Source of the DNA: Bacteroidetes oral taxon 274 str. F0058
Lineage (GTDB): Bacteria; Bacteroidota; Bacteroidia; Bacteroidales; Paludibacteraceae
Direction: 5' to 3'
Length of the DNA: 64,000 nucleotides
NCBI GenBank assembly: GCA_000163695.1
Contig: GG774889.1
Location: forward strand, 688,515-752,514
Part shown: positions 16,337 through 25,416 of the stretch, piece by piece
How positions within the stretch are numbered: the first letter of the stretch is position 1
Layout of the letters: each line of letters starts with the position of its first letter
Made by a program: the position numbers and the translations under genes
Notes under the pieces: model-generated
Databases searched by the model: none
What the model was told of the DNA's origin: nothing
What the model saw: only the letters and a program-made list of their open reading frames with translations

Positions 16337-17938
16337 TTACTTTTTAGTGAAGCGGTTTACATAAGTCTTGCCGTCGGCAATAAGTCTAATTATATAATTA
16401 CCTGTGCTCAGCGTACTTGTGTTGACAGTCTTTGCGTTGTCGGCTGTCATTACGACAGCTCCCGTCATATCGACAATCTGTACTTTGTAGCTGCTGCCTA
16501 TACCCTTTGCGTTGATATTGAGTATGTCTTTTGTCGGATTTGGATATACCTCGAACGATTTGCCGTTGTTGTCCGCATCGGTGAAAGGCTGTTCGTAACC
16601 TGTCTCTACATCGGTGTTGTAACGAAGGATAGTAAATTTGCAGCCGATATCTGTGTAAGAAGTACCTCCCAAAACAATTTTACGATTGGGAGTGAATGCT
16701 AAAGAAATGGCATCGTCTTCCCCTCCGTTAACATCTGTAGATACGAAGCCGTTAGTGCCGAAAGCCGTATTTAATGCTCCGTCTTTGGTAAGGCTCATAA
16801 TGCCCAAATCTCGCTGTAATTTACCATTGGCATCTATGTATATGTAGTTTGATATTGCAGCATATATGTTTCCGTTCGGAGCGATGACGATATCTGCCAG
16901 GAGATTACTGTTGACGTCTGTCGTAAATCTGTTTCTTGCCAGACCGTCTTTTCCAAAAGTTTTATCGATGCTTCCGTCTTTGTTCAATCTGACTATGGCT
17001 GTGCTATATTGCAATACGGGTAGATTTTCGTCCCAAGAGTGTCCTCCTACTACTATTTTGCCGTCGCTCTGTATTTTTAGTGCTGTAGCCCAATCGTCCC
17101 CTCTTCCTATATCGTGGAGAAAGACGAAGCCATCTTCGCCAAAAGACTTGTCTATTTTACCTTCTGTTCCTATTCGGGTAACAAACCATTTCCATTTAGT
17201 TGTTACATCGGTATGAGGATAAGGACCTGCGACCACAATCTTGCCATCGTCTTGAATATCCATACCTTTTACGAAAGAATTGGCATTGTTTATCTTAATT
17301 ACACACATTCCGTCCGTTCCGTAAGTCTTGTCTCGCTTACCGTTTACATCGTAACGAATAGTCATAATGTTGTCGCCGTAGTAGCCGCCGATTACGATTT
17401 TACCGTCTTTTTGAACGACCAATCTCTCTGCCATAGGATTTTTTATTGGAAATTCATCGAGTGTAAAACCGTTTGTACCAAATGTCGGGTCGAGTTTACC
17501 ATCTTTGGTTAGTCTTATTACAAGCAATTTTGCTTCAATGTTACTATCATCGAACGTATAACCGCAAGCGACTATTTTACCGTCACTTAGAATTTCTCCC
17601 TCCCAGGCGAAATTTCCATATACAGGAGAAATGTCCAATATCAGGATACCGTCTTTTCCAAACCCCATATCTAAGTTACCGTCGGGGTTGTAACGAGCGA
17701 AAGCGACTTTTTTTGTACCTGTTTGTATGACTCCTTCCAGTGAGGAACCCATTGCAACAACTTTTCCGTCGGGCTGTACACACACGTTGCGGAGTACATC
17801 GAGGGTTTCCAAAAGTTGAGTCTGTACGATTCCATTTTTTCCCCAGGTAGGGTCTAAACTACCTGCCTGAGCCGAAACTCGTGAACTCCAGATTGTTGCC
17901 ACAAGTGCAACTGTCAAAATAGCAATTCTTCTTTTCAT
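16337..17938 (-). CDS. Secreted delta-60 repeat protein with T9SS type A sorting domain (copy 1)
   Basis: The protein has 533 residues from the ATG at 17938. A signal peptide (MKRRIAILTVALVATIW, ending VSAQA) is followed by about seven delta-60 repeats of around 60 residues, each with a motif such as LDPTWGKNG, LDPTFGTNGF, IDKSFGEDGF or LNTAFGTNGF. These probably form a beta-propeller-like fold. The C-terminal 75 residues (FEVYPNPTKDILNI to NYIIRLIADG) are a type A Por-secretion signal. The protein should therefore cross the outer membrane by T9SS and be attached or released. The upstream in-frame extension is the leader, duplicated in copy 2. Function and ligand are unknown. Confidence 0.9.
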   Translation of the reverse strand: MKRRIAILTVALVATIWSSRVSAQAGSLDPTWGKNGIVQTQLLETLDVLRNVCVQPDGKVVAMGSSLEGVIQTGTKKVAFARYNPDGNLDMGFGKDGILILDISPVYGNFAWEGEILSDGKIVACGYTFDDSNIEAKLLVIRLTKDGKLDPTFGTNGFTLDEFPIKNPMAERLVVQKDGKIVIGGYYGDNIMTIRYDVNGKRDKTYGTDGMCVIKINNANSFVKGMDIQDDGKIVVAGPYPHTDVTTKWKWFVTRIGTEGKIDKSFGEDGFVFLHDIGRGDDWATALKIQSDGKIVVGGHSWDENLPVLQYSTAIVRLNKDGSIDKTFGKDGLARNRFTTDVNSNLLADIVIAPNGNIYAAISNYIYIDANGKLQRDLGIMSLTKDGALNTAFGTNGFVSTDVNGGEDDAISLAFTPNRKIVLGGTSYTDIGCKFTILRYNTDVETGYEQPFTDADNNGKSFEVYPNPTKDILNINAKGIGSSYKVQIVDMTGAVVMTADNAKTVNTSTLSTGNYIIRLIADGKTYVNRFTKK

Positions 17939-18083
17939 AAAATTTTTTTGATTTTTAATGACAGATTTCTCTGCCGGTTTATACTTGATTATTGTCGGCG
18001 GTAAAATTAATAAAACTTTTTCATACGAACAAAAAATGAGCATCAGACATAAAAAATTGTGATTTACAATAAGATATGAAAAA

Positions 18084-18119
18084 ACAGACTTACGGACAAT
18101 AAAAATACTGTAAGTCTGT
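18084..18119 (-). terminator. Terminator of the second delta-60 gene
   Basis: ACAGACTTAC and GTAAGTCTGT form a 10-bp stem. It is a copy of the terminator at 16274-16306 and part of the tandem duplication. Confidence 0.7.
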
Positions 18120-18151
18120 TGTGTTTATTTATGTATTTGTAATACAGTAGA

Positions 18152-19744
18152 TTACTCTTTTATAAAACGATTTACATAAGTCTTGCCGTCAGCAATAAGT
18201 TTAATTATATAATTACCTGTGCTCAAAGTACTTGTGTTGACAGTCTTTGCGTTGTCGACTGTCATTACGATAGCTCCTGTCATATCGACAATCTGTACTT
18301 TGTAGCTGCTGCCTATACCCTTTGCGTTGATATTGAGTATGTCTTTTGTCGGATTTGGGTATACCTCGAATGATTTGCCGTCGTTGTCCGCATCGGTAAA
18401 AGGCTGTTCGTAACCTGTCTCTACATCGGTATTGTAGCGAAGAACGACAAACTTACAGCCGGACGCTGTATACGAAGTAGCTCCCAAAACAATTTTACGA
18501 TTCGGAGTGAATGCCAAAGAGACGGCGTCATCGTTTCCCCCGTCAACATCTGAGGAGGCAAAACCATTGGTGCCGAAAGACGTGTTTAACGTACCGTTTT
18601 TGGTAATACTCATAACCCCCAGATCCCTTACGGTTTTGGACTCGGCATCTATGTATGTATAGTTTGATGTTGCAGCATATATGTTTCCGTTTGGAGCAAT
18701 TACAAGATCAAAGAGATAGTTGCAGCTTACATCTTCCGAAATTCTCTTTCTAAATAATCCCGATTTGCCAAAGGATTTATCGATGCTACCGTCTTTGTTC
18801 AATCTTACTATAGCTGTGCTATATTGCAACATAGGTATATTTATATCCCACGAGTGCCCGCCTACGAGTATTTTACCATCACTTTGTATTGCTACAGATG
18901 TAGCAAAATCGTGCCCTCCGCCTATATCGTTGAAGAAAATCAAGCCATCTTCTCCAAAAGATTGGTCTATTTTACCATCTGCTCCTATTCGTGCAATCAT
19001 CCATTTGTCATGTCCGTTGGGATGAGTATAGAAACCTGCTACCACAATCTTGCCATCATCCTGAATATCCATACCGCTTATATAAGAAAAAGAATTCTGT
19101 GCCTTAATTACACACATTCCATCGGTTCCGTAAGTCTTATCCAATTTGCCGTTTGCATCGTAACGAGCAGTCATAAAATTGTCGTTGTAGTAACCACCTA
19201 CTACTATTTTACCGTCCTTCTGCATAACCATCTTTTCGGAATAGGCACTATATTGAAAGTCATCGATAGTAAAACCGTTTGTACCAAATGTCGGATCGAA
19301 TTTACCGTCTTTGGTCAACCTCATTACAAGCAGCCTGCTTTTGCCGATAGCATCATCGAATGTATAACCGCAAGCGATAATCTTACCGTCACTCAAAACT
19401 TTACCGTCCATAGCAAAATTGCCGTAAACCGTAGATACGTCTGCTATGAAAATACCGTTTGTACCGAAACTCACATCTAAGTTGCCGTCGGGATTATAGC
19501 GCACAAATGCGACCTTCTTGGTCCCTGTCTGGATAGTTCCCTCTAGTGCGGAGCCCATTGCGATAATCTTTCCGTCTGGTTGTACGCAGATTCGACGTAT
19601 TACGTCGAGACTTCCCAGAAGTTTAGTCTGTACAATTCCATTTTTTCCCCAGGTAGGGTCTAAGCTACCTGCCTGAGCCGAAACTCGTAAACTACACGTC
19701 GCTGCCACAAGAGCAACTGTCAAAATAGCAATTCTTCTTTTCAT
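18152..19744 (-). CDS. Secreted delta-60 repeat protein with T9SS type A sorting domain (copy 2)
   Basis: The protein has 530 residues from the ATG at 19744 and is a close paralogue of the gene at 16337. It shares the signal peptide (MKRRIAILTVALVAA), the seven or so repeats and a nearly identical C-terminal sorting signal (SFEVYPNPTKDIL, NYIIKLIADGKTYVNR). Divergence is concentrated in the repeats. The roughly 100 bp before the ATG and the terminator hairpin are also shared, which shows a whole-unit tandem duplication. T9SS export is known for the C-terminal family; cargo function is unknown. Confidence 0.9.
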   Translation of the reverse strand: MKRRIAILTVALVAATCSLRVSAQAGSLDPTWGKNGIVQTKLLGSLDVIRRICVQPDGKIIAMGSALEGTIQTGTKKVAFVRYNPDGNLDVSFGTNGIFIADVSTVYGNFAMDGKVLSDGKIIACGYTFDDAIGKSRLLVMRLTKDGKFDPTFGTNGFTIDDFQYSAYSEKMVMQKDGKIVVGGYYNDNFMTARYDANGKLDKTYGTDGMCVIKAQNSFSYISGMDIQDDGKIVVAGFYTHPNGHDKWMIARIGADGKIDQSFGEDGLIFFNDIGGGHDFATSVAIQSDGKILVGGHSWDINIPMLQYSTAIVRLNKDGSIDKSFGKSGLFRKRISEDVSCNYLFDLVIAPNGNIYAATSNYTYIDAESKTVRDLGVMSITKNGTLNTSFGTNGFASSDVDGGNDDAVSLAFTPNRKIVLGATSYTASGCKFVVLRYNTDVETGYEQPFTDADNDGKSFEVYPNPTKDILNINAKGIGSSYKVQIVDMTGAIVMTVDNAKTVNTSTLSTGNYIIKLIADGKTYVNRFIKE

Positions 19745-19893
19745 AAAATTTTTTTGATTTTTAATGGCAGATTTCTCCGCCGGTTTGTACTTGATTATTG
19801 TCGGCGGTAAAATTAATAAAACTTTTTTATACAAACAATTACATAAGTGTAGAAAACACTTTAATTTATAATAAATTAACAATGATATGAAAA

Positions 19894-19920
19894 AATACAG
19901 AATCGTGCAGAATCTGTATT
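19894..19920 (-). terminator. Third terminator-like hairpin, possible scar of a lost delta-60 copy
   Basis: AATACAGA and TCTGTATT form a stem in a context (gatatgaaaaaa before, ctcttttata after) that parallels the terminator of the second delta-60 gene. It may end the decayed gene at 19966-20109 or be the tail of a lost third copy. Confidence 0.4.
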
Positions 19921-19965
19921 GTTGTACTCTTTTATATAAAAAGGTCGACTAATTCCAATTATTTT

Positions 19966-20109
19966 TTAGTTGTCTGTTTTGACTTTGACAGGAATTATTT
20001 TTTCGGCAGAGGCTTTTGCTGCAAGTTCACCTTGCTATGCTGTGATAATCAATGTGTTTTGAGGCAATATTGTGTTAGGATAAATGAAATATTGTACGTA
20101 ACACCACAT
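19966..20109 (-). pseudogene. Short decayed gene remnant with an in-frame amber stop
   Basis: On the minus strand a 48-codon frame reads MWCYVQYFIYPNTILP, then QNTLIITA, a TAG, then QGELAAKASAEKIIP and VKVKTDN before TAA. The amino acid composition looks protein-like on both sides of the TAG. This suggests a remnant of a longer gene rather than random sequence. I do not recognise the family. It fills the otherwise empty 19.75-20.14 kb gap. It could also be chance. Confidence 0.3.
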
Positions 20110-20144
20110 TGCAATTGCTTAAAGTTATAATGCAGTAATAACTT

Positions 20145-20858
20145 TTAAAATACCTGCCTTATGATTTCCAGCGATTTTATATACTTGAAGTTAGGGAGAT
20201 GTAATTCGAAAAATCGAACTACTATATCCAATATCTCTATCATTTGTGTACGGGTATACTGCCCTATATCGTAGCTGTCGGTCTTTTCGTTCAAGAATTG
20301 AGCTAATATCCTGCTGCTCTCCTCTGTGGCAAAATGCTCGTGGTGGGTGGTTTGTCGGCAGAAAACTCCATTTTGCATATCGAATATTGCCCCCTCGGAG
20401 TACGTCTCCGTATTGGGGTATATGCCGAGTCGGCGTCCATATTCGAGTAGGAATATTAGGCTGAATACCAGTGTGTTGTCGCAGGTGAAATCGAGTAGCG
20501 ATATAGTCCTATCCAAAAAATCGTACAACGATGTATCCCGGTACTGTTCCCTTATCGTGCGATATACCACCTCTGCCATAAAGAGTGTTGTCAGACGTTT
20601 CTCTGCATCGAAGGGGATAGTTTTGTATATTTTCAACGGCGATATGTCGTTGATATACACCAACGAACCATTGCCCCGTTTGGCTATTATCTCTACTGTC
20701 GAAAACGGCTCCAAGAGCGATACCTTAGTCGATTTGCGGTTACCCGACCGTAACATAGCCGACAGCAGACCTTCTTGTCGGCTAAAAAGTGTTATTATTC
20801 GTTTGTTGTCGGAGTACGCAATGTGATTCAATACAATGGCTTCGGTCGTGATGAGCAT
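20145..20858 (-). CDS. recO: DNA repair protein RecO
   Basis: The protein has 237 residues from the ATG at 20858, chosen because RecO proteins start with a short lead into the OB fold, as here (MLITTEAIVLNHIAYSDNKR). The N-terminal OB domain is followed by a helical domain (LTTLFMAEVVYRTIRE). A zinc-finger cysteine set is largely missing, as in many Bacteroidota RecO. RecO loads RecA on SSB-coated DNA with RecR. It lies 16 bp after the truncated glycosyltransferase and probably shares the promoter at 22277-22284. Confidence 0.92.
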   Translation of the reverse strand: MLITTEAIVLNHIAYSDNKRIITLFSRQEGLLSAMLRSGNRKSTKVSLLEPFSTVEIIAKRGNGSLVYINDISPLKIYKTIPFDAEKRLTTLFMAEVVYRTIREQYRDTSLYDFLDRTISLLDFTCDNTLVFSLIFLLEYGRRLGIYPNTETYSEGAIFDMQNGVFCRQTTHHEHFATEESSRILAQFLNEKTDSYDIGQYTRTQMIEILDIVVRFFELHLPNFKYIKSLEIIRQVF

Positions 20859-20874
20859 ATTTGGGAGGTGATTT

Positions 20875-21486
20875 TTACATAAACCTCGATAAAATACCGA
20901 TAAAATGGCTGTTACGCGGTGTCGGATATTTGTGCGACAGGTCGCCCGATAGGTTGCCGTCGCCTTCGAAATCGGGAATCCAGCACTCATCGTATCGCTC
21001 TATTATCCACTTATGCAGAAGGTACGCCATCTTGTTCATAAAAGAGTGTCTGCCAATCTGCACCGACACTTGGTGAGTGATGTATATGCAATGTATCTTT
21101 TTGTGCCACAGCCCGAAACGGTTGTCTGATATTACTGTGTCTATCTTGTATTTCTCTACAAGCCGTTTTAGTGCAAAATGCTCTTTTGCAATACTATATA
21201 TGAACTTTGGCAGTTGCGATATCATTGTCATTACTTGCGAGTCGGATTTGCCGTAATGTATGGTAGTCCATTTGAAATCAATTGTTTGCTGCTCGGGAAA
21301 CTCTTTCTTTAAAAATATCAAAGGATACCCGTCGGCTGCTATTATCACCTCTTTGTCTGCCTCTATCAGAGCTTTGATTATTGGCACACAGCGTGTTGCA
21401 TGCCCGAGCCCCCAATTGAGCGGAGCTATCATTATGCGTGAACCTTCGATGTTTTCTATTCTGCTTTTTAACGGATTCTTAGCCAT
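20875..21486 (-). CDS. Glycosyltransferase-like protein lacking its C-terminal domain
   Basis: The 203-residue protein begins with a GT-B N-terminal Rossmann fold: MIAPLNWGLGHATRCVPII, VIIAADGYPLIFLKK, VISDNRFGLWHKK and YITHQVSVQIG. Relatives of this type (MurG/GT28-like) are around 350 residues, with a second domain that binds the nucleotide sugar. Here the frame stops after FIGILSRFM, exactly where the second domain should begin, and recO starts 16 bp later. So it is either a truncated gene or an unusual single-domain form. Its start overlaps the radical SAM stop by 8 bp, so it sits in an operon. Confidence 0.7.
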   Translation of the reverse strand: MAKNPLKSRIENIEGSRIMIAPLNWGLGHATRCVPIIKALIEADKEVIIAADGYPLIFLKKEFPEQQTIDFKWTTIHYGKSDSQVMTMISQLPKFIYSIAKEHFALKRLVEKYKIDTVISDNRFGLWHKKIHCIYITHQVSVQIGRHSFMNKMAYLLHKWIIERYDECWIPDFEGDGNLSGDLSHKYPTPRNSHFIGILSRFM

Positions 21487-22243
21487 TTATTTGTGTTTTT
21501 ATACCGAGATTCTCTACGATAGCCGCTATCTCTTTAAGTCTTTGTTCGTCTGCTTTATACAGCTCTTTTACAGGAGTAGGGCGGTCTAATGTGTATATCA
21601 TCACGCTTTTGGGTTTTATCTTTTTGATTGCCTCTATCCAAGCGGCGACCTCCTTGTCGGAGGTATTGTCTATCTCTACTCCTTTGTATTTACCTCTGAA
21701 AAATAGTGTCTGCACCGTGAGCTCGCCTTTGAACTGTCGGAGATTTTCGATGGTCTTCTCGAGTGAAAATTTCGTAACAGGTTGGTTTATAAGATTTATT
21801 GTGTCTTCTATACCTGAGTCGAGTTTTAGGATATTGTTGTCTATTTTTTGCAGGGCGTCGAATATTTTGGGCTTGTTTATAAGCGTTGCATTGGATAATA
21901 CGGATACTTTTGTCGTCGGGCAGATGCTGTTGCGGAGCTCGATTACATCGTCTATTATCTCGGCAAACTGTGGATGCATCGTAGGCTCTCCGTTGCCTGC
22001 AAACGTGATGGTGTCTATATGCTCATTTTTACGATTAAAGTCTGTCAAAGTTTCTTTTAATATTCGTTTTACGTCGTCGCGTTGTGGCAGGTGCGAGTCG
22101 GGTTTGGTGAAGTTGAAACCGCATTCGCAATATATGCAGTTGAAGTTGCACAACTTACAGTCATCGGGTAAGAGGTTGACTCCGAGCGAAGTACCGAGAC
22201 GGCGGCTTTTTACCGGTCCGAAAATTATTTTATTGAACAACAT
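21479..22243 (-). CDS. Radical SAM protein
   Basis: The 254-residue protein has the cysteine motif C-x3-C-x2-C at Cys32, Cys36 and Cys39 (KLCNFNCIYCECG), which binds the [4Fe-4S] cluster that cleaves SAM. It also has TFAGNGEPTMHP, the glycine-rich SAM-binding strand. Additional Cys and Asn residues match a widespread Bacteroidota radical SAM family without a defined substrate. Function beyond radical chemistry is unknown. It is first in an operon with the truncated glycosyltransferase and recO, with a promoter at 22277-22284. Confidence 0.88.
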   Translation of the reverse strand: MLFNKIIFGPVKSRRLGTSLGVNLLPDDCKLCNFNCIYCECGFNFTKPDSHLPQRDDVKRILKETLTDFNRKNEHIDTITFAGNGEPTMHPQFAEIIDDVIELRNSICPTTKVSVLSNATLINKPKIFDALQKIDNNILKLDSGIEDTINLINQPVTKFSLEKTIENLRQFKGELTVQTLFFRGKYKGVEIDNTSDKEVAAWIEAIKKIKPKSVMIYTLDRPTPVKELYKADEQRLKEIAAIVENLGIKTQING

Positions 22244-22276
22244 AACATTAAGATTTAAAGATTCAGTATTTTTCTA

Positions 22277-22284
22277 CAAAGGTA
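22277..22284 (-). promoter_or_regulatory. Bacteroidota -7 promoter element (TACCTTTG) for the radical SAM operon
   Basis: It is an exact TAnnTTTG match on the minus strand, 34 bp before the radical SAM ATG. Confidence 0.5.
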
Positions 22285-22352
22285 ATGCTTTTAATTGGAT
22301 TGGTGCGTAGCGTTACAAAAATATTTGTATTGTGTGGATTGTTAATTTTTTA

Positions 22353-22360
22353 TACCTTTG
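22353..22360 (+). promoter_or_regulatory. Bacteroidota -7 promoter element (TACCTTTG) of the acyltransferase
   Basis: It is an exact TAnnTTTG match on the plus strand. It overlaps the upstream in-frame TTG and so places the start at the ATG at 22382, with a very short leader. Confidence 0.5.
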
Positions 22361-22381
22361 TCCCCGATAAGTTCGTATATT

Positions 22382-23542
22382 ATGCAGAATAATTTTGACG
22401 ATATTCATCCATATCTAAACAGCGAGATACAAGTGGTTTTTAGACAATTGCTTGGCAACGATGAGGTGTTGACAGGTGCAAGTGCCGTGATGCCGATTGC
22501 CCTGATAGACGATTTGAAGCGTAATTATGAACAAATATCGGATATAGACACCTTTCAGGAGAGGTATATGTATCCGATGCTCGAGAACCTGAAAAAGATA
22601 AAGAAGACCGAGATAACATTCTCAGGCACAGATAATATATCGCAACCGGCTCTGTTTCTGTCGAATCATAGGGATATTTTAACGGATTCGGCTTTTTTGC
22701 AATATGTATTGGTAAAAAACGGTCTCCGTACCTCGGAGATAGCTATCGGCAACAACCTTATGGTAAAGCCTTGGATAGCAGCAGCTATGCGAATCAATAA
22801 AAGTTTCGTTGTACGCCGCAATATAACCAAGGGTGAGCAATTATCGGCATTCTTAGAACTTTCGGGCTATATTGCTTATGCCATCACCTGCAAAAACGAG
22901 TCTATATGGCTTGCACACCGCGAGGGCAGAGCAAAAGATTCCGACGACCGCACACAGGTTTCGTTACTTAAAATGTTGGCGCTGAGCGGCGAAGGTAGCT
23001 TCATCGAAAATATAAAGAGGCTCAATATACAGCCGCTGTCGATATCGTACGAATACGATGCTTGCGACTATCTGAAAGCCAAAGAATTGCAGCAAAAACG
23101 AGACGATGAGGCTTTTACAAAATCGTCAATGGACGACGTGGTGAGTATGCAGGTAGGGGCTTTGGGAGTTGCCTCCGAGATACATTACGCTTTTACGCCG
23201 TGTATCAATAGTAAACTTGATGAGATATCCGCTCTACACCTGCCACGCAACAGAGAAGTGGAGATGGTTGCCTCCTTGATAGACAGGCAGATACACGGAG
23301 CGTATAAAATTTATAGATCGAACTATATCGCTTTTGATATGCTCGAGAGTGGAAATTCATTTAGAAAATTTTACAGTTCGGAAGAAAAAATTAATTTTGC
23401 AAACTATATCGACAGCCGAATATCCAAGATTGATTTGGTGGATGTGGACATAGAGTTTTGTCGCCGTACTTTGCTCGAAATGTATGCCAATCCGCTAAGA
23501 AACAAGATGGTGGCGGATAGATATTACCAAGATAATCAATAA
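22382..23542 (+). CDS. 1-acyl-sn-glycerol-3-phosphate acyltransferase-like protein
   Basis: The 386-residue protein has the acyltransferase motif NHRDILTD (NHxxxxD type, near residue 93) and later HREGRAKDS, which corresponds to the second conserved block. The family transfers acyl chains to glycerophosphate or related acceptors at the inner membrane. The C-terminal half (YEYDACDYLKAKEL, SEIHYAFTP) is characteristic of a Bacteroidota subgroup without a defined substrate. The ATG at 22382 is preferred because the longer frame would start inside the promoter. Confidence 0.85.
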   Translation: MQNNFDDIHPYLNSEIQVVFRQLLGNDEVLTGASAVMPIALIDDLKRNYEQISDIDTFQERYMYPMLENLKKIKKTEITFSGTDNISQPALFLSNHRDILTDSAFLQYVLVKNGLRTSEIAIGNNLMVKPWIAAAMRINKSFVVRRNITKGEQLSAFLELSGYIAYAITCKNESIWLAHREGRAKDSDDRTQVSLLKMLALSGEGSFIENIKRLNIQPLSISYEYDACDYLKAKELQQKRDDEAFTKSSMDDVVSMQVGALGVASEIHYAFTPCINSKLDEISALHLPRNREVEMVASLIDRQIHGAYKIYRSNYIAFDMLESGNSFRKFYSSEEKINFANYIDSRISKIDLVDVDIEFCRRTLLEMYANPLRNKMVADRYYQDNQ

Positions 23543-23594
23543 GAAATAATAAATTTATCAAACTATATTAATTTAAAAACTAAAAAAGTAATTT

Positions 23595-25166
23595 ATGTTT
23601 AAGAATCACCCAAAAGGACTTATTGCCGCAGCTCTTTCGAATATGGGCGAGCGATTTGGCTACTATATTATGAATGCCGTGCTTTTGCTTTTTATTGCTT
23701 CGAAATTTGGTATTTCGGACACAGCAGCCGGCTGGATTTATGCAGTTTTTTATTTCCTTATTTACGTACTCAGCCTGCCGGGCGGTATCATTGCCGACAG
23801 AACCAAAAACTATAAAGGCACCATTATGACGGGACTTTCCGTTATGGCTATCGGTTATCTGTTGCTGTCCATTCCTATTCTTTCGACTAAGGCAAATATC
23901 GGGTGGCTATTGCCATTTACCTGCCTTGCCTTATTCATAATTGCAGCAGGAAACGGCTTGTTCAAAGGTAATTTGCAGGCAATCATCGGACAGATGTACG
24001 ATAATTTCGAAGCAGAGGCAGCAAAAGAAGGTCCTGAGGCTCTGAAAATTGCAAAAAGCAAACGTGATTCGGGTTTCCAAATCTTTTACGTATTTATCAA
24101 TATAGGCGGGCTTATCGCTCCGTTCGTAGCTCCGTTGCTCCGCAGCTGGTGGCTCAAAACCAACGGATTGCTCTATAACTCGGAACTACCTAAATTGTGC
24201 CACAAATTCATAGATAACGCTTCTTCGATGACTGCTACCGATATGGACAACCTGAACCAACTTGTGCAGCAAGTTAGTATCAGCGGTACGGCACCAACCG
24301 ATATGTTGCAGTTTTGTACCAACTACCTCGATGTGTTCAATACGGGTATTCACTACTCGTTTATCGCTTCTGTGGTAGCTATGCTTATTTCGCTGACAAT
24401 ATTTATCGTTACTAAAAAGATTCTGCCTACACCTGTAAAAAAATCACAGCACGAGGTAGAAGACTATACTCCGGAAGAAAAACAAACACAAGCCAAAGAG
24501 ATAAAACAACGTCTGTATGCACTGTTTGCCGTGTTGGGTGTAGCGATATTCTTCTGGTTCTCGTTCCATCAGAACGGTCAGTCGCTTTCGGTCTTTGCTC
24601 GCGACTTTGTAAGCACCACTTCTGTTGCTCCCGAGATATGGCAGAGTATCAATCCTCTGTTCGTTATCTTGTTGACTCCGATTATAATGTGGATTTTCAG
24701 CACATTGGCGAAGAAAAACAAAGCTATCTCTACGCCCCGTAAAATAGTAATCGGTATGTTGGTTGCGGGCTGTGCGTATCTGTTCCTTACTATTGTGGCA
24801 TATCAACACGGCTATCCTTCGGGAAAAGAATTCTCTACCCTCGACGTTTCGATAAAAGAGGCGATGAAGTCAGGACCGTGGGTTCTGATTCTCACATACT
24901 TCTTCCTTACTGTTGCCGAGTTGTTCATCTCGCCGCTTGGATTGTCGTTTGTCTCCAAGGTAGCTCCCAAGCACTTGCAAGGTATCTGCCAGGGACTGTG
25001 GCTGTCGGCAACGGCTATCGGTAACCTCTTCATTGCCCTCGGTACTACAATGATTACCCAGCTGCCTCACCAATGGCAGTGTTGGGCGGTGTTCTGCGTC
25101 ATTTGCCTTATTTCTATGGGTATTATGTTGGGTATGGTAAGATGGCTCGAAAAAATAACTAAGTAA
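23595..25166 (+). CDS. POT-family proton-dependent oligopeptide transporter
   Basis: The 523-residue protein is a PTR2/POT member of the major facilitator superfamily with about 12-14 membrane segments. The N-terminal signature GERFGYYIMNAVLL corresponds to the ExxERFxYY proton/peptide motif, and FINIGGLIAPF and FWFSFHQNGQSLSVF are typical of the family. It imports di- and tripeptides with protons and fits with the secreted dipeptidase at 1259. It starts 52 bp after the acyltransferase gene, so it may be read from the same mRNA. A terminator follows. Confidence 0.93.
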   Translation: MFKNHPKGLIAAALSNMGERFGYYIMNAVLLLFIASKFGISDTAAGWIYAVFYFLIYVLSLPGGIIADRTKNYKGTIMTGLSVMAIGYLLLSIPILSTKANIGWLLPFTCLALFIIAAGNGLFKGNLQAIIGQMYDNFEAEAAKEGPEALKIAKSKRDSGFQIFYVFINIGGLIAPFVAPLLRSWWLKTNGLLYNSELPKLCHKFIDNASSMTATDMDNLNQLVQQVSISGTAPTDMLQFCTNYLDVFNTGIHYSFIASVVAMLISLTIFIVTKKILPTPVKKSQHEVEDYTPEEKQTQAKEIKQRLYALFAVLGVAIFFWFSFHQNGQSLSVFARDFVSTTSVAPEIWQSINPLFVILLTPIIMWIFSTLAKKNKAISTPRKIVIGMLVAGCAYLFLTIVAYQHGYPSGKEFSTLDVSIKEAMKSGPWVLILTYFFLTVAELFISPLGLSFVSKVAPKHLQGICQGLWLSATAIGNLFIALGTTMITQLPHQWQCWAVFCVICLISMGIMLGMVRWLEKITK

Positions 25167-25194
25167 ACTTTTGATTTTTGGTATCTAAATAAGA

Positions 25195-25228
25195 AGGCTG
25201 TGCCCGAACGGGGTAGCAGCCTCTTTTT
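25195..25228 (+). terminator. Terminator of the POT transporter gene
   Basis: The stem AGGCTG...CAGCCT contains an inner CCC/GGG pairing and is followed by seven T. Confidence 0.75.
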
Positions 25229-25416
25229 TTGTAGTCGGGTAATAGTGCAGGACAGTAATAATGCGTTTGATTATTCCGACCGTTTGTGCGAAAAAAAAAA
25301 CATTGAATGTGCGGACTGTAGAGCTTTGATTGTTGTCTACTTCCCAATCAGGTCTCAGCTTTTTTCTCGAAAATAATAAAGACTTTTTAGAAACAGGCAA
25401 TAATCTCCCCAAAATC

